Assembly: GCA_963082975.1 (NCBI GenBank)
Contig: OY720346.1
Location: forward strand, 73,400,767 to 73,464,766
Origin: Labia minor
Taxonomy: Eukaryota > Arthropoda > Insecta > Dermaptera > Spongiphoridae
DNA length: 64,000 nt
Direction: 5' to 3'
A program made the translations under genes and the position numbers. The notes beneath the pieces are model-generated. The model was not told where the DNA came from. It did no database searches and was given only the letters and a program-made list of their open reading frames with translations. Each line of letters begins with the position of its first letter. Position 1 is the first letter of the stretch. This document shows, piece by piece, positions 1 through 11,629 of this stretch.

Positions 1-128
1 AGTTTGGCCACAAAATCATCATAACTTTTTTTTTAGAACCATATTGAGAAAAATTTAAAAAAAAACTTGAAAATTTTCAAAAGTTTGCGAGCACTTGAAT
101 TGCTTTCGCGTGCACTTGAAATTGGTTC
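1..128. repeat. degenerate hAT-like fragment
   Basis: This edge fragment shares word-level similarity with the interior of the hAT element at 37551-37868: runs of T ending in TTAGAACC, then AAAATTTAAAA and TTCAAAAGTTTGC. No terminus is visible because the window begins here. Assignment rests only on that resemblance. Confidence 0.35.
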
Positions 129-402
129 TGAAAACAATACCTTCCCTTCCTATCGTCGGTCGGCAATACTAGCACTTCCGGTTTCCGGATTTGATGAATT
201 CATGCTATGATATACCAAATTTTATCAAAATCCAATGAGCCGTTCGAGCTGTACAATTTTATACGAACACAAAATGGACAGACGGACAGACATCATGCTA
301 AAAATACTTTTTTCTTTAAAAAAAAAATGCATGATTCGTAGAGATATGTAAAATGTGAAATTTAGTGTGAAAACAATTCTTTCCCTTCCTATCGTCGGTC
401 GA
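129..402 (-). mobile_element. R2 Helentron-like (HINE) copy, truncated
   Basis: The R2 5' end lies at the right, where CTATCGTCGGTCG is the complement of the family start CGACCGACGATAG. A short GACGGACAGACATC microsatellite sits at about 281-297. The left edge carries the internal second copy of the terminal motif (about 133-163), a feature of the whole family. The 3' terminal hairpin is missing. No coding capacity is seen. Confidence 0.7.
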
Positions 403-1411
403 AATACCAAGTGCCTAGAAATTGTTTTGAGTACACTTAAAAAAAAAACATTTTATCTTTTCATTTCTCTTTTTATAGATGTGCTACCTAAATTGTAATC
501 TTGAAACATTAATCAAATAATGTGGTTTTTTAAATGGGCAAATAAATGGTTTGTCTAAATTTGATTTCTATAATTTAATTTCTTTCTCGGTGTTTGAATT
601 TTGTTTCCCGTCAGTGTATTTTTCGCCATTGGAAAGATTGATATTTTTTTTTAACATAAACGTTTTCAATTATATTTTGACTTATTTGAGTTTTTTTTTC
701 TTTCTACTTTCTCTTTCTCCTTGTTAAAAGGATAGCTAACATAACCAAATGGGCAACTACTACTACACGATACCACAAACAGACCAAACAGGAAACTTTT
801 TTTTTCATTTTAATATTCTATTAAATTCATATATTTTAATTAGTTTATCATTAAGTTTTCATTTTTATCCTCCTCATCCAAATTTAGTATTTCTTTCTAA
901 TGAATGTCCTTTGTCTTCTGTTCACCGCTACCCATCCTCTACTCCCCCCTCCCCTCTTTCAATGTATCCAGCCGCCCTAATTGAATATCGCTGAGTATAA
1001 CTTTTTTGTACTAGATTGCCAAAGTCTTTTGATTGGACTTTACTCGAATTAATTAAAATGAAACGAGTGTATTATCCTATCGAATGGCTCGGAGGCCTGA
1101 ATCGCCGGACCAACCAACGATAGACTTTCATTTATTATTTAATATTGAAATTTTAAAATAATTGGTCTCGTTAAGGTTTCGGGCTTCGCGCCATGTTTCA
1201 TTAGATGCTGTCACCACTATAATTACTAATTATTTGTTTCGCGTGTGAGGATATTGGGAGAAGGGGGGAGGGGGGGAGATGAAGGCTTAGAAATTTGTAA
1301 AATGCTTTTTAATTTTTTTTTTTTTCTATATGAAAAAAAAAATATTTGTTCAGTCAAAATAAATATTGTTCACACATTATCAAAGGATAAAGAGATTATT
1401 TTATATTTTAT
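403..1411. other. single-copy AT-rich DNA with GC-richer island
   Basis: No repeat or gene is recognised. A C-rich stretch lies at 925-975. An island at 1005-1260 is GC-richer than its surroundings, with blocks such as GGCTCGGAGGCC and CGGGCTTCGCGCC and a TAATTACTAATTA element at about 1219-1231 resembling paired homeodomain sites. A short frame MKRVYYPIEWLGGLNRR (1059-1124) occurs here but is too short to call. The 81-residue frame at 749-994 is low-complexity and not convincing. Confidence 0.4.
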
Positions 1412-2030
1412 TGAAAAATAAAATAATATAAATATAAAATTTTTTTATAAAATAACGCTTTTCTGATGGACTAAAAAGAATAAAATAATTTTTCTATAAG
1501 CCTGACAAAGATTATGGATGAATTGCTTCATATTCAACGAAAAACGTTGGGCGCATTTAGTTTTATTTATTTATATGAAAAATAAAGTAAGATTTTTATA
1601 ATAATAAAAATTTTATTAAACATATAAATAGACAAGAAATTTTATCATCCATTAAGAAATTAATCTTTTATTATTTTTCACTGTAACATACTTATATCAA
1701 AGTATGTATCAAAATTTAAAAGAATTTTTATTAAATTCACATATTATCAATCAAATTCAAAATGGTTGATTATATTAGAAAATATTGTATTACTTGTTAA
1801 TGAGGTGTTTTATGGATATGTATGTATGTATATATATGAATTATAGCTCTATAAAGGAAGTTAATTGACTAGAAATCAAATGAAAACTAAAAGCGCCCAA
1901 CGTTTTTAGTTAAAGAAGCAATTGCCAGGCTTATAGAAAAATTATTTAATTCTTTTTAGTCCATTAGAAAAAACCTTATTTTATAAAATTTTTTTATATT
2001 TATATTATTTTATTCTTTTTAGTGCAATTT
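1412..2030. mobile_element. foldback element with ~120-bp inverted arms
   Basis: Left arm about 1412-1575 and right arm about 1885-2030 are inverted copies. Shared blocks include CTTATAGAAAAATTATT, GGACTAAAAAGAAT and AACGTTGGGCGC. The left arm has an extra ~16 bp. The ~310-bp centre is AT-rich and non-coding. The right terminus runs directly into repeat R12 and shares its first ~40 bp, so the two may be one composite. No target duplication was identified. Confidence 0.7.
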
Positions 2031-2470
2031 TAATTTGATAAATTTATTTATTATAACAAGAGAAATAGAAAAGATAAAGTTATACGAAAATTTAAAAATT
2101 GAATAAAACAAAAAAGTATAAAATTGATGTTATTATTGAATAATAATTATTATATTATATATATAAATAAATAATTTTTATTAATATGAGAGTTTATAAA
2201 TGTATATAAGATATTGTTTGTACTCATATTGTCTTCAAAAAACAAAAGGAGTTAGTTACTAAAAGTATTTAATCGTTAATTAATTACAATTAATTAAAAT
2301 TCAATTATATTTCTTCTATACCTTCTAAGGATCGATTGACATATCTATAAAAATTTTCAATAGTCTATCGCAATATTAAGATGATGAAAAATGGATTTCA
2401 ATTTGTCAAAAGAGCGAACAGATAGACAGAGACAGACGCCAAGTGAAGTTGTGAAAAACGTTATAAAAAA
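1990..2470 (+). repeat. repeat R12, HINE-like, copy 1
   Basis: About 480 bp matches 58233-58755 in order: TTTTTAGTGCAATTTTAATT, AGAGAAATAGAAAAGAT, TTATTGAATAATAATTATTA, GATCGATTGA, then AGATGATGAAAAAT followed by a GATAGACAGAGACAGAC microsatellite and GCCAAGTGAAGTTG. The right end AAAAACGTTAT is the complement of ATAACGTTTTT, which starts the other copy. The AGACAG microsatellite near one end recalls the R2 design. Confidence 0.65.
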
Positions 2471-2824
2471 TATAGGTATTATTAACTGTTCTTGTACCTA
2501 CAAACATATTTTCATCTCATTAATATATTTTTTTTTCTGGTAAACAGTTAAAAAGTATTAGAAGTGATTTTATGGAAGTTTGGCAGAGCAAAATTACACC
2601 AAAAAAAAAGATAACAAGAGATTCTATAAATGATGCTGAGCTGAGATTTGGAAATAGAATGTCAGCACAAGGTGGATGGTTATAAGAAAACTCACCAAAT
2701 CAATAAATATAGATTTTTTAAATTGGTTGAATTATTAAATGTAAAAAAATTCTTCTTCTCCATGTATTAATACTTATGACGGGGTATATATATATATACA
2801 TATATATATATACACACACACTCA
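2471..2824. other. AT-rich spacer with TA/CA microsatellite
   Basis: No gene is recognised. A TATATATA run followed by CACACACAC lies at about 2785-2822, immediately before a mariner copy. Confidence 0.4.
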
Positions 2825-3573
2825 CGGTTTTTTGTTGTTGTTCAAAAGAAAAGGTGCATTTTGAAGTATTTATTTATTCATCAATATCAATTTTGTAACC
2901 TTAAAAGTAATTCCCCTCAGATATAATACACTTATGTCAGCGCTTCTTCCAATTTATTTAATCAATTGTGGCAAAACGCTTTCTATTCATTGGTCTCTTC
3001 AGTTTTGAGAATAGGAAAAAGTCGCAGGGAGCTAACTCTGGTGAATACGGTAGTTGAGGCATGATTACGGTGTTGTTGTTGTCCAAAAAATCACAAACAA
3101 GCAATGATGTGTGAACTGGTGCATTATTGTGATGCAGAATCTATGATTTATATATCCACAATTCCGATCGTTTGAGCGGTATTGCTTTACGCAAACGTTG
3201 CATTACTTCCTTGTAGTATTCCTTATTAAATTGTACGACCTGTTGGCAAGAACTCATGATGCACGACGTCATTGTAATCGAAGAAAACAGTGAGCAAAAA
3301 ACCTTCACATTTGAAAGAACTTTTATTATTATTTATTTATTCCATTTTTAAATCAAAATTTAATATAGATTCTTGATTATTTTTTTTAAGTAAAAACACA
3401 CAAAAACGTGTCTTAACTGTTTCAGTTGTGAAAAACAAACTACTAATCCAAAATGGCTTATAATGTCAAAATATGAGAAACATGTGTATCAACATAACAA
3501 AAAAATTCGATAATCGAATGTACAGAGTCCGCGAAAATTCAAAATTCACCTTTTCTTTTGCACAGACGTAGTG
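2825..3573 (-). pseudogene. mariner transposon R4, decayed internally deleted copy
   Basis: A non-autonomous mariner on the minus strand. The left end TTCAAAAGAAAAGGT and the right end ACCTTTTCTTTTGCACAG are inverted repeats. Reading the minus strand, the C-terminal transposase region is recognisable but shifted and interrupted, including the segment for PQLPYSPELAPCDFFLF and the conserved tail ahead of a stop near 2880. The N-terminal part (about 3300-3450) is reduced to fragments. Catalytic residues of the first aspartate block are absent. The copy cannot encode a transposase. Related copies lie at 14317, 31207 and 54151. Confidence 0.8.
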
Positions 3574-4173
3574 TATATATATATGTATAATATATGAATT
3601 TATATAATTTATCAACATTAGTAATAAATTATTAATGAAAAGAAAAAAAAACAAAAAAAAAAGTGGAGATGATTGATTTTCCCTGTAAATTCTTGATTAT
3701 TTATTCTACATATCTATTGACATTGGTTGTTGTAGTCTAAACACGATTTTTGTTTACGGATGATTTGCTTTAATTACAATTCGAGTCATCATCCAACTAT
3801 TATCGCAAATTAAACACAAACTTGCAGGCTAGTCGCTGAATCAGGCAGATTCAAAGGTTGGATAGAGGGAGGTTTGTGTGTGTGTCTGTATATGTGTGTG
3901 GTTTTAAAGGGCTGAGACCCTGGATGGACGAGCTGAGAACATGATCAACAAGTATAGACCTTCGACTAACACTCCTTTATTTGGGATGAACTTCACACTA
4001 ACTTTGAATCATTCAATAGTTTGTTCATCGAATATATTGTAGACAAAAATACAACAATTTGAAATGAAAATGAAATACATATGAAAGGATTAATGATATT
4101 TAAATAATTTTGACTAATTGAATAAAAATAAAATTTATATTTATTTTTTTAAAATTAAGGTAAATCATTAAAA
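3574..4173. other. single-copy AT-rich DNA
   Basis: No repeat family or exon is recognised. A TG-rich stretch lies at 3870-3902, and a moderately GC-richer patch at about 3815-3960. Confidence 0.4.
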
Positions 4174-4720
4174 ATTTCTCGCCAGAGATAGAATTGCAAT
4201 CACGAAAATTTTTGATGTCGAGATTTTGATGTTTTTAAACGTTTTGAAGGTCCTTGAGTCATTTTCAGATGAGAAAAATGTCTGTGTGTGTGTATCTACA
4301 CAAGATTACGCAAAAACGCTTTGAGCTAGAATAATGAAATTTGGGATACGGGCATTATTCAAAATTTGTAGTTTTCTATCAACTTTTGAAAAATGTAGCT
4401 CAACCAGAAGTGATCATTACCTACCACGTTTTCATTTTTTTTCATCTAAACTGACCGTAAAGATAAAGATATATGTTTCAAACTGCTATATATAGAATTT
4501 CAACTTGATTGAATCGCTGAAAGTACCGGAATTAATTTTTTAACACGACTGCAAATCACGCGCCAGCACGTGACGTGGTGCTAGCAACAAAGAGCCAAAC
4601 AATGAATATTATTTATTAATTTTAATTTATAATTTATAATGAATTAAATGTAATTTAAATATAATATTTGTTAATTAATCCAATTCAAATTGCGAGATAG
4701 TCGAGTGGAGACACTCCAGC
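4174..4720 (+). mobile_element. R1 Helentron-like (HINE) copy 1
   Basis: The 5' end is the degraded palindrome TTTCTCGCCAGAGATAG, the TG microsatellite is at about 4281-4292, and the 3' end is intact: GCGAGATAGT then hairpin CGAGTGGAGACACTCCAG. The 3' end is followed by a run of about 20 T, as expected if insertion is between T and T. Non-coding. Confidence 0.85.
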
Positions 4721-5419
4721 TTTTTTTTTTTTTTTTTTTTTAATAAAAGGCACCACTCTTTATATTTTGTCCATTTTTAATTACCATCTCGGAAAACGCG
4801 TTATTGGGTAGTTGCCGTTTTTTAATTATGATCTTCTAAAAGCAATCTTAATTCTATCAAATTCCTATTTTATATATTTTTTTCATGAATTTCTTTTCTA
4901 CACCATCCCTTCTTGCTCCTTTATTGCCTATGATTGATGGCAGGCAACAGCTGTTCTCCAGTCAAAACATGTTCCAGTGTGTAGCTACATAAATAAATAA
5001 ATATAAATATATATATATATATACAAATGAAAGAGAGAAAGAGAGAGAAAAAAAGAGCTATTCTGTAGGATAAGAGCGAAAAAGACAAACTAATGAGGAT
5101 GAGTGCAAGCAACGGGTGGATTTTATCGTTCCTGATTTCAACGGTTTTTCCTCCAAAAGGGTAGTGGATGGTGTAAAAATGGGGGTTGTTTTTATGCGTA
5201 ATGTCACATAATATTAAAGTCCAATGCCAGGGTGACTTTCTCTTACATTTTAATGAAAATAGCCAACCAGGAAGTGTAATTCTCTTTTACTATAATAAAA
5301 AAGTATATCAATGTGAGGTAAACAAATTATCAAAAAATTATACGCTAGAATGACCACCCCCTCTCTTTATCTTCGGTTTTGATTTATTAATTGATTATCA
5401 TTTCATCTCATTTTTATTA
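4721..5419. other. single-copy AT-rich DNA
   Basis: Contains the poly(T) at the R1 junction (4721-4741), an ATATAT run near 5006-5022 and a purine-rich GAGAGAAAGAGAG stretch at 5031-5056. No gene or interspersed repeat is recognised. Confidence 0.4.
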
Positions 5420-6493
5420 GTATTGCGATAATGAAAATTTTCGATGTCGAGATTTTGATGTTTTTATACGTTTTGAAGGTTCCTGAGTCATTTTCACTAA
5501 GGTTGAGAAAAATGTCTGTGTGTGTATGTGTGTATGGAGACTAGATTATACAAAAACGGTTTGAGCTAAAATAATGAAATTTGGTACACGGGCATTATTC
5601 AAAATTCGTAGTTTTTCTATTAACTTTTGAGAAATGTAGCTCATCCGGAAGTGGATCATTACCTACCACGTTTTCATTTTTTCCTCTAAAGTTACCGTAA
5701 AAAATAAAGATATATGTTTCATAGTTTTTCACATGATTAAAATTTGTATAAAACTGCTATATATAGAATTTTAGCTTGATTGAAATACTGAAAGTACCGG
5801 AATTAATTTTTTTGAATTTTTTAGCACGTTGACTGCCAATCACGCGCCAGCACGTGACGGGGTGTCATCAACAAAGTGCCAAACATGCGCTAGCGCTTAA
5901 TTATAAAATTCTTCAATGAAAAGCTTAAATAAAATGTAGATATTAGATATTACTATTTTCAAGTCATATATTTTACAATAAATATGTTGACATCAGGGTA
6001 AAATTTACTTCCATGTGAACGCATTAATTATCAATGTAACTCTTAAGTGACTGGCAGTCAATGTGTTAAATTTTAATTTAAAAATGAAGGTAAAGGTTTT
6101 AAATTTAAATTTAATATATGTTAATTAATTAATTTAATTGAAAAAACAATACTATATTGTAAATTTATTTTTTTAATTAATTAATTAATCTTATTCAATT
6201 ATTTTTAATTTAGAATTAATTAAATTTAACCTAAATATAATATATATTAATTAATCCAATTTTTGACTTAAAGGTGAAGGTTTTAAATTTAAATTTAATA
6301 TATGATAATTAATTAATTTAATTGAATATCAATTCTATACTGCAAATAATTTTTTTTTTAATTAATTAATTAATTAATCCAATTTATAATTATATTTCAT
6401 TTAAAATTTAATTAATTAAATTTAATTTAAATATAATATATGTTATTTAATCTAATTCAAATTTGCGAGATGGTCGAGTAGAGACACTCCAGA
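5420..6493 (+). mobile_element. R1 Helentron-like copy 2, long subtype
   Basis: About 1.07 kb, against about 0.6 kb for typical copies. It lacks the first ~20 bp (begins TATTGCGATAATG). After the conserved CACGCGCCAGCACGTGACG block it carries extra sequence (about 5880-6440) with CAATGAAAAGCTTAAATAAA and several TTAATTAATTAA tracts. The long copy at 61602-62435 shares this. The 3' end GCGAGATGGTCGAGTAGAG retains the inverted repeat and hairpin with two changes. Confidence 0.85.
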
Positions 6494-6556
6494 TTTTTAA
6501 TATTTTATCTAATTTTGAAATCAAGTATGATTGATTTGATGTTTTTTTTTTTTCAG

Positions 6557-6688
6557 GTGTGGGAGCGTCGTGGACGCCTCAGGGCGGTGTCGTTGTGGTC
6601 TCCTTTGTCCTCCACCTTGCCAATAGATAGCGATTTGGCGGCGATTCAGGTTATCTCCGGTGCTCAAAAGTTTTTTTTAGATAAATAA
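6557..6688 (+). other. candidate host exon (unassigned)
   Basis: A GC-rich block of about 100 bp stands out from AT-rich surroundings and directly follows a poly-pyrimidine tract ending in CAG, a textbook 3' splice site. In phase 0 it reads 43 sense codons then TAA (6686-6688), starting VWERRGRLRAVSLWSPLSS and continuing through LPIDSDLAAIQ. The other two frames stop after 22-23 codons. GTTATC after ...ATTCAG at about 6652 could be a weak donor. I do not recognise the protein. It could also be an untranslated exon or a chance island. Confidence 0.4.
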
Positions 6689-6690
6689 AA

Positions 6691-7388
6691 TATAAAATAA
6701 AAAAAAAAATATTAATATAGAAATAAAAAGAAAAATTAAAGAAGAACAAACGGAATGAAAAGGAAAGAAAAAAATAATGGAGAGCTTGAATGTTCAGCAA
6801 ATTGACCCAAAACACAACCTTTGGATTGAATCCCCTCCCTGCCGTTATCCCAACACACTTATAAACACTTTCAACGTCTCTTCAATGTGGTTTTCAAACC
6901 AAATTCTTCTATGTTACTTATAAAAAAAAATAAATTAAAAAATGGTATAAATACATTCTCTTAATGAATATTATATATATATAACATATATATATATATA
7001 TACATATATAAAAGTAAATAAAAAAAGAAATTAGTTTGGAATTTCTAAAAAAAGACGATTCAATTCGCGTTGTGTGTGTCATATGAATAAATGTTTTGTA
7101 TATTGAATACCTCTTATTTAATGCGTGACCATTGTATACGTTTCAAGTGAAAATCCATGCCAATACACCCCCTCCCCCCTCCTCTACATTCCAAACCCTC
7201 TTTTAGGATGCTCTCAAATTCTCTCTCCCTTTTTTTATTAAAAAAGAATTCACACACAATATGAAAGTTTAGAAACAATAATCCAAAAAATAGTACATTC
7301 AATTTGAAAAATTATATAAATTGTAAATAAATTTTTTTATAAATTTTCAAAATTTTATATAAAATATTCAATTGATTTTAAAATATTA
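6691..7388. other. AT-rich single-copy DNA
   Basis: Homopolymer and TATATA tracts (6971-7010) with a C-rich patch at 7168-7200. No gene or interspersed repeat is recognised. Confidence 0.4.
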
Positions 7389-7683
7389 TTTGGTTGTGGG
7401 AAAAAGTAATCCATTATTTTTGGGGGAAATTTATTAGTTTAATTACCATAGTTTGGATTGTCCGATATAGGGGTCAAATAAATACCGTTTTGTTCAACAA
7501 TTTTAAAGGTAGCTTCATAAATCCTCTCTCATAAAAATCTTGTTTCTTACTGGCAAAAAACTCTAAAAGTCGATTTTTGATTCTAATTTTTTTTTCGCTA
7601 AGGAAATTTTGTAATGAAAGAAAAAGATGGTAGTCGCTTGGTGCCAGGTCCGGACTGTAAGGTGGATGCATTAGGACTTCCCA
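7389..7683 (-). pseudogene. mariner transposase C-terminal fragment
   Basis: An open frame at 7474-7671 on the minus strand starts in the conserved HPPYSPDLAPSDYHLF block, which carries the third catalytic aspartate of mariner transposases (the D of PSDYHLF). It continues with the QDFYERGFMKLP-type C-terminus. Everything upstream, including the first two aspartates, is gone; the break is near 7683. The left end GGTTGTGGGAAAAAGTAAT resembles a mariner terminal repeat. This is a different subfamily from R3, R4 and the 60-kb copy. Confidence 0.75.
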
Positions 7684-8497
7684 ACCAAGCTCTTTATTAT
7701 TTATATATTAATAATATGATATAACTCAAAATTATTCACTTGTAAGAAGGCCTTTACCTCCCCTTTTTTTTTGAAAAGTCATAATAATTTATGAACTTTC
7801 TTTAATTTTGAAAAATTCTTTTCTTTCTCGGCATTAAATAATGAATTCGTAGATAAGACTGAAAAATTGAAATTTTAAATATAAATATAAATAAATAATA
7901 TTTATAAAATTTTCTATTAAAATTAAATAAATTCAATAATTATTAATAAATAATTAAATTATATATATATATACTTTTAGTGTGGGGCTTACTATTATAA
8001 ATTTTAGATTCCAAATCCCAATGGGGGAAATTTAAATAACGAGTAACATTAAATTCTTATCAGTGGTAACATTTATGGCTGAAGATGACCAGAATTAAAA
8101 TGTATCGAATTGAGTATAATAATTCGCAATAGACATTATTCAGATATCTTTATACCCGTTTAAAATACATTTATGTTATATATATATATATATATATATA
8201 AGCTTTTATAGCAAATCCAGATAATATTTATATGGTATTATAGTTTTATTGTATTTTATAAATTATAAAACAAATAAAAAAATAGATAATTACTTTCGAT
8301 AGGTTTATTACACATAAAATAAATGCTAAATAATAATAATGACGCTATTGGTATTTAAAAAAATTGCTTTTTTCATAAAAAAAAAAATAAAACATGGCAG
8401 AAAATTAGTTCTTATTATATATATTAATATGAAAATGAATAAATCTTTATTGCCGAGACGAAAGAATGGAATTATTCATTAAATGGAGAATATTCCG
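7684..8497. other. AT-rich DNA with TA microsatellite
   Basis: A TA run lies at about 8177-8200. No gene is recognised. Confidence 0.4.
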
Positions 8498-8653
8498 GCA
8501 GGGCCCGCTCTAAAAGGCGGCAAAACGGGCATTTGTCATGGGCGGAAAACCTGAAGAGCGGCATTTTGTTTATGAATGTAATAAATTTTACGAATATAGG
8601 GGCGCCAATTTATTCATTTACTCGGGGCGCCGGGAAGCTGATTCCTGGATAAT
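8498..8653. repeat. possible hAT-like GC-rich fragment
   Basis: A GC-rich block in AT-rich DNA starts CAGGGCCCGCTCTAAAAGG and ends near GATTCCTG, with GGCGGCAAAACGGGC and GGGGCGCC inside. The CAGG/CCTG ends recall hAT termini, but the inverted repeat is poor and no 8-bp duplication was found. Confidence 0.3.
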
Positions 8654-8708
8654 TTTGAGAGAGTAACAAATTTTATTTATTTATTAATATTAGAACGTGT
8701 CTTTAGAT

Positions 8709-8797
8709 CAGTGTTTCCCAACCTTCTTTGTACCATGCCCCATCTAAATAAACCCTTCTAAAATTCTTTTGCATTGGTCCCACGCTGGGAAACCCTG
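8709..8797. mobile_element. 89-bp hAT MITE with 8-bp TSD
   Basis: Ends CAGTGTTTCCCAACCTT and CACGCTGGGAAACCCTG are inverted repeats of the hAT type. Flanks CTTTAGAT (8701-8708) and CTTTATAT (8798-8805) match at 7 of 8 bases, as expected for an aged hAT target duplication. Non-coding. Confidence 0.8.
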
Positions 8798-9996
8798 CTT
8801 TATATAATTTAATAAAAATATCAGTTAATTTTTTTTTATATGAGCATATACAATTAATTTTAATACTATTTTTTTTTATAAATTAAAAATAATTCGGTTT
8901 TATTGTGAATTTTTAAATATTAAATTCAAAAATGAAAATAAGTAATTTTAGGAATAAAGATTTTTATTATTAAAATTTGTTTTTCCACTATTTTTTTTTT
9001 TTTTTTAAAAACAAATAAATATTTTGTAAATTTAATTTATTAATCAGAAATAAATCTTTTGTATTCTTGGTTGCGAGGAAAAAAAATAATTTATAATTAA
9101 AAAAAATAATTAATTTAATAAAAAAATTTAAAAAAAAAAATAATTAATTTAATAAAAAATAAAAAAAACAAAAATGTATTTATTTATTATTATTTTAATC
9201 TTTGGTGGTACTATTTTTGAAATACTCAACTATGTAAATAATTAATATTAAGTAAATTAGAATAAAATAATCTTTTGTGGGTAATACCAAAAAAGTCACA
9301 TGATTGAGAGAGTAAAAAAAGAGAGAGAGGGAGAGAAAGAGAGCTCTCAACAAAGTGAATGTTAGACACAAAGTGTCATTGTTTATAAGAATGCAGTTCA
9401 TTGTATAAATACTTCATGATATACGAGTATAAAGAGTATGTGAGTGTATGTGTGTGTCTGTGTAAATGTGTGTGTTTGGAGGGTGTAGTTTGTATATGTC
9501 TATACTACTAGGTTGTATGTATTCCATCGATTTAGTAAAGCAACGGTTCTGGTACGTTGTGGTCAAATTCGAATGTGAATTTAAATACATAGAAACATTA
9601 CAAGGCAAATGAGAAATCCCCCTCCCAGTTCCATTCCCCTACCCCTATTGTTAAATTATCCCCACTTGAAACGTAATCGATTTATATGTCAGTCAATTTA
9701 TTTATTTATTTTATTTGTATTTAGATTATAAAATAATAATAATAATACAAAAAAAAACAATGTATAAACGAATTTAGTAAATTTTAGTAGAATTTCTATA
9801 ATATATATATATATATATTATAGGGTATAAAATGTGATTGAAATTGAAAAGTTTAAAGAAAAAAAAATAACAGAATATATATTAAAAAAAGAAAATATGC
9901 ATAAGCATGCATTCAAATGTATTTAAATAATATACTTTATTTGATTTAATAAACAAATAAAAATACTAATATAATTATATACCTACCTAGTATATA
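8798..9996. other. AT-rich single-copy DNA
   Basis: Poly(A)/poly(T) and AAATAAT tracts, a GAGAGAGGGAGAG stretch (9319-9342), a TG-rich stretch (9436-9475) and a TA run (9799-9819). No gene is recognised. Confidence 0.4.
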
Positions 9997-10437
9997 CGAG
10001 GGTGGGGTGAAAGGTTTCCGGCCTGACAAAGAAATTTTTTTTTTTTTTACTTTATTTTTCAACATAATCTCCATCATCACTGATACATTTCTCATAACAG
10101 TGTTCTAATTTAGTTAATTAATTTAATTAATTAATTTAATTTAAGACTCATTAACAGTTATGAATCAACGCAAAAATTCGTTTGGATAACGCCTACAGCG
10201 TCAAATTGTCGTTAGAAATGGTTTTTGGAAGCAGTTTTTGGTCTAAAGTTAGCAAACGCGGCACCCACCTTGCACACAGCATTTCCATGTTCAAATAGTG
10301 TTGCAAAATATTTCGCACATGTTCAGCTGATATCGTACAGGTCTCAGCTATCTTGAATGTTGAAAAATAAAGAAAAAAAAAAAATTTAAAAACATCGTTT
10401 TTCTTGGTCAGGCCGGAAACTTTTCACCCTACCCTCG
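9997..10437 (-). mobile_element. mariner MITE R3, copy 1
   Basis: Inverted ends CGAGGGTGGGGTGAAAGGTT and ...CACCCTACCCTCG are flanked by TA. The minus strand holds a mariner N-terminal remnant (MSAERVRN-like, then a VPRLLTLDQK-like block), the first catalytic block (FITVDET-like), an AATT-rich filler, and then the C-terminal stub ending near GDYVEK. The centre of the transposase, with the second and third aspartates, is deleted. Confidence 0.85.
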
Positions 10438-11443
10438 TATATTATTTTATTAAATATCTTTTTAAAATAATTAAAAATACATTAAAAATAGCGACAAAAG
10501 AGGAGAGAATCTATTTTAATTGAATGTCTGTTCTTTTATATTTATTTTTATAATTTTTTTAATTTAATTTCAATTAATTAAAATTGAACATTAAATAATA
10601 ATAAAAAAAAAAAAATTTAAATTTCGAAGAATTATTTTTTCAATTATTTATATTTTAATTGGAATTTGTTTTTAGGTTTTTGTGCATTTTTTAATAATTA
10701 AGTAAAATATAGATGATCTTTTTTTTAGATCATAATGACCAATTTACAACCCCCTCCCTCTACATTCCTCTGTTATGGACAAGTTCATTTATGCCCTTTC
10801 AATAATCACATTCTATATCTATTATAACAAAAAAACCGTTTTAATATTTAGAAAAAAAAGATTTATTTAAAAAAAAAATGCTTGAAAAATGTAAATGTTT
10901 TGTAAAATAAATAAATAAACTCATAACTATATAAATAAAAACAAAATAATTATAAAAACAAAAATGATTTATATAACAAATATACATCTATAAATGTTTT
11001 GAAACAAGTTATAAGTATATAAATATATTATAATAAATATTTAAAAGACAATTAATTTTTCCAAAATAGCCATTTTATTAAAATGACATTTTTTTATAAT
11101 TTATATATAAAAATATTTTTTAGTATTAAATTTTTCTTTCAAATTGTGTTAATTAATATACTATATATTATATACTTAAAAATGAAAAAAAAATGTTAAA
11201 CACTGAAGAATTTTCGATGTTAATCTTTTGATGTGCTGTACTGTCAAAGGTCTTGTATTTTAATTGTTTAATTAATTATTATAGTTATCCTAAAAAATTA
11301 AAATTAATTTAATTAACTCTTCAATTATTTTAAAATTAATAGATATAGATTATTTTAATACTTTTTCACTTAAAATAAATTAATTTCAAGATTCTTTTTC
11401 TATTATAAAATAAATGTATACATATGGATACTGATCTATAATA
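10438..11443. other. AT-rich single-copy DNA
   Basis: Homopolymer-rich with no recognised gene or interspersed repeat. A small C-rich patch lies at 10749-10772. Confidence 0.4.
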
Positions 11444-11629
11444 CAGGGTGATTATAAAAGGACTTTACAACTTTGAAAGCACATACATATTTATTGAAAT
11501 TACTTACAGAATTAAGAAAGGTGTCATTTTATTACAAAACATTTCAAGTTTTCTTGCTACACTCGTTTCAGCATATCAATAAATATGTATGTGCTTTAAA
11601 AGTTGTAAAATCCTTTTATAATCATCCTG
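11444..11629. mobile_element. 186-bp MITE with ~54-bp terminal inverted repeats
   Basis: Left CAGGGTGATTATAAAAGG and right CCTTTTATAATCATCCTG begin long arms that also share GCACATACATATTTATTG, with few mismatches over ~54 bp. TA precedes the left end but AA follows the right, so a TA duplication is only half preserved. The length and ends suit a Tc1/mariner-superfamily MITE. Confidence 0.75.
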
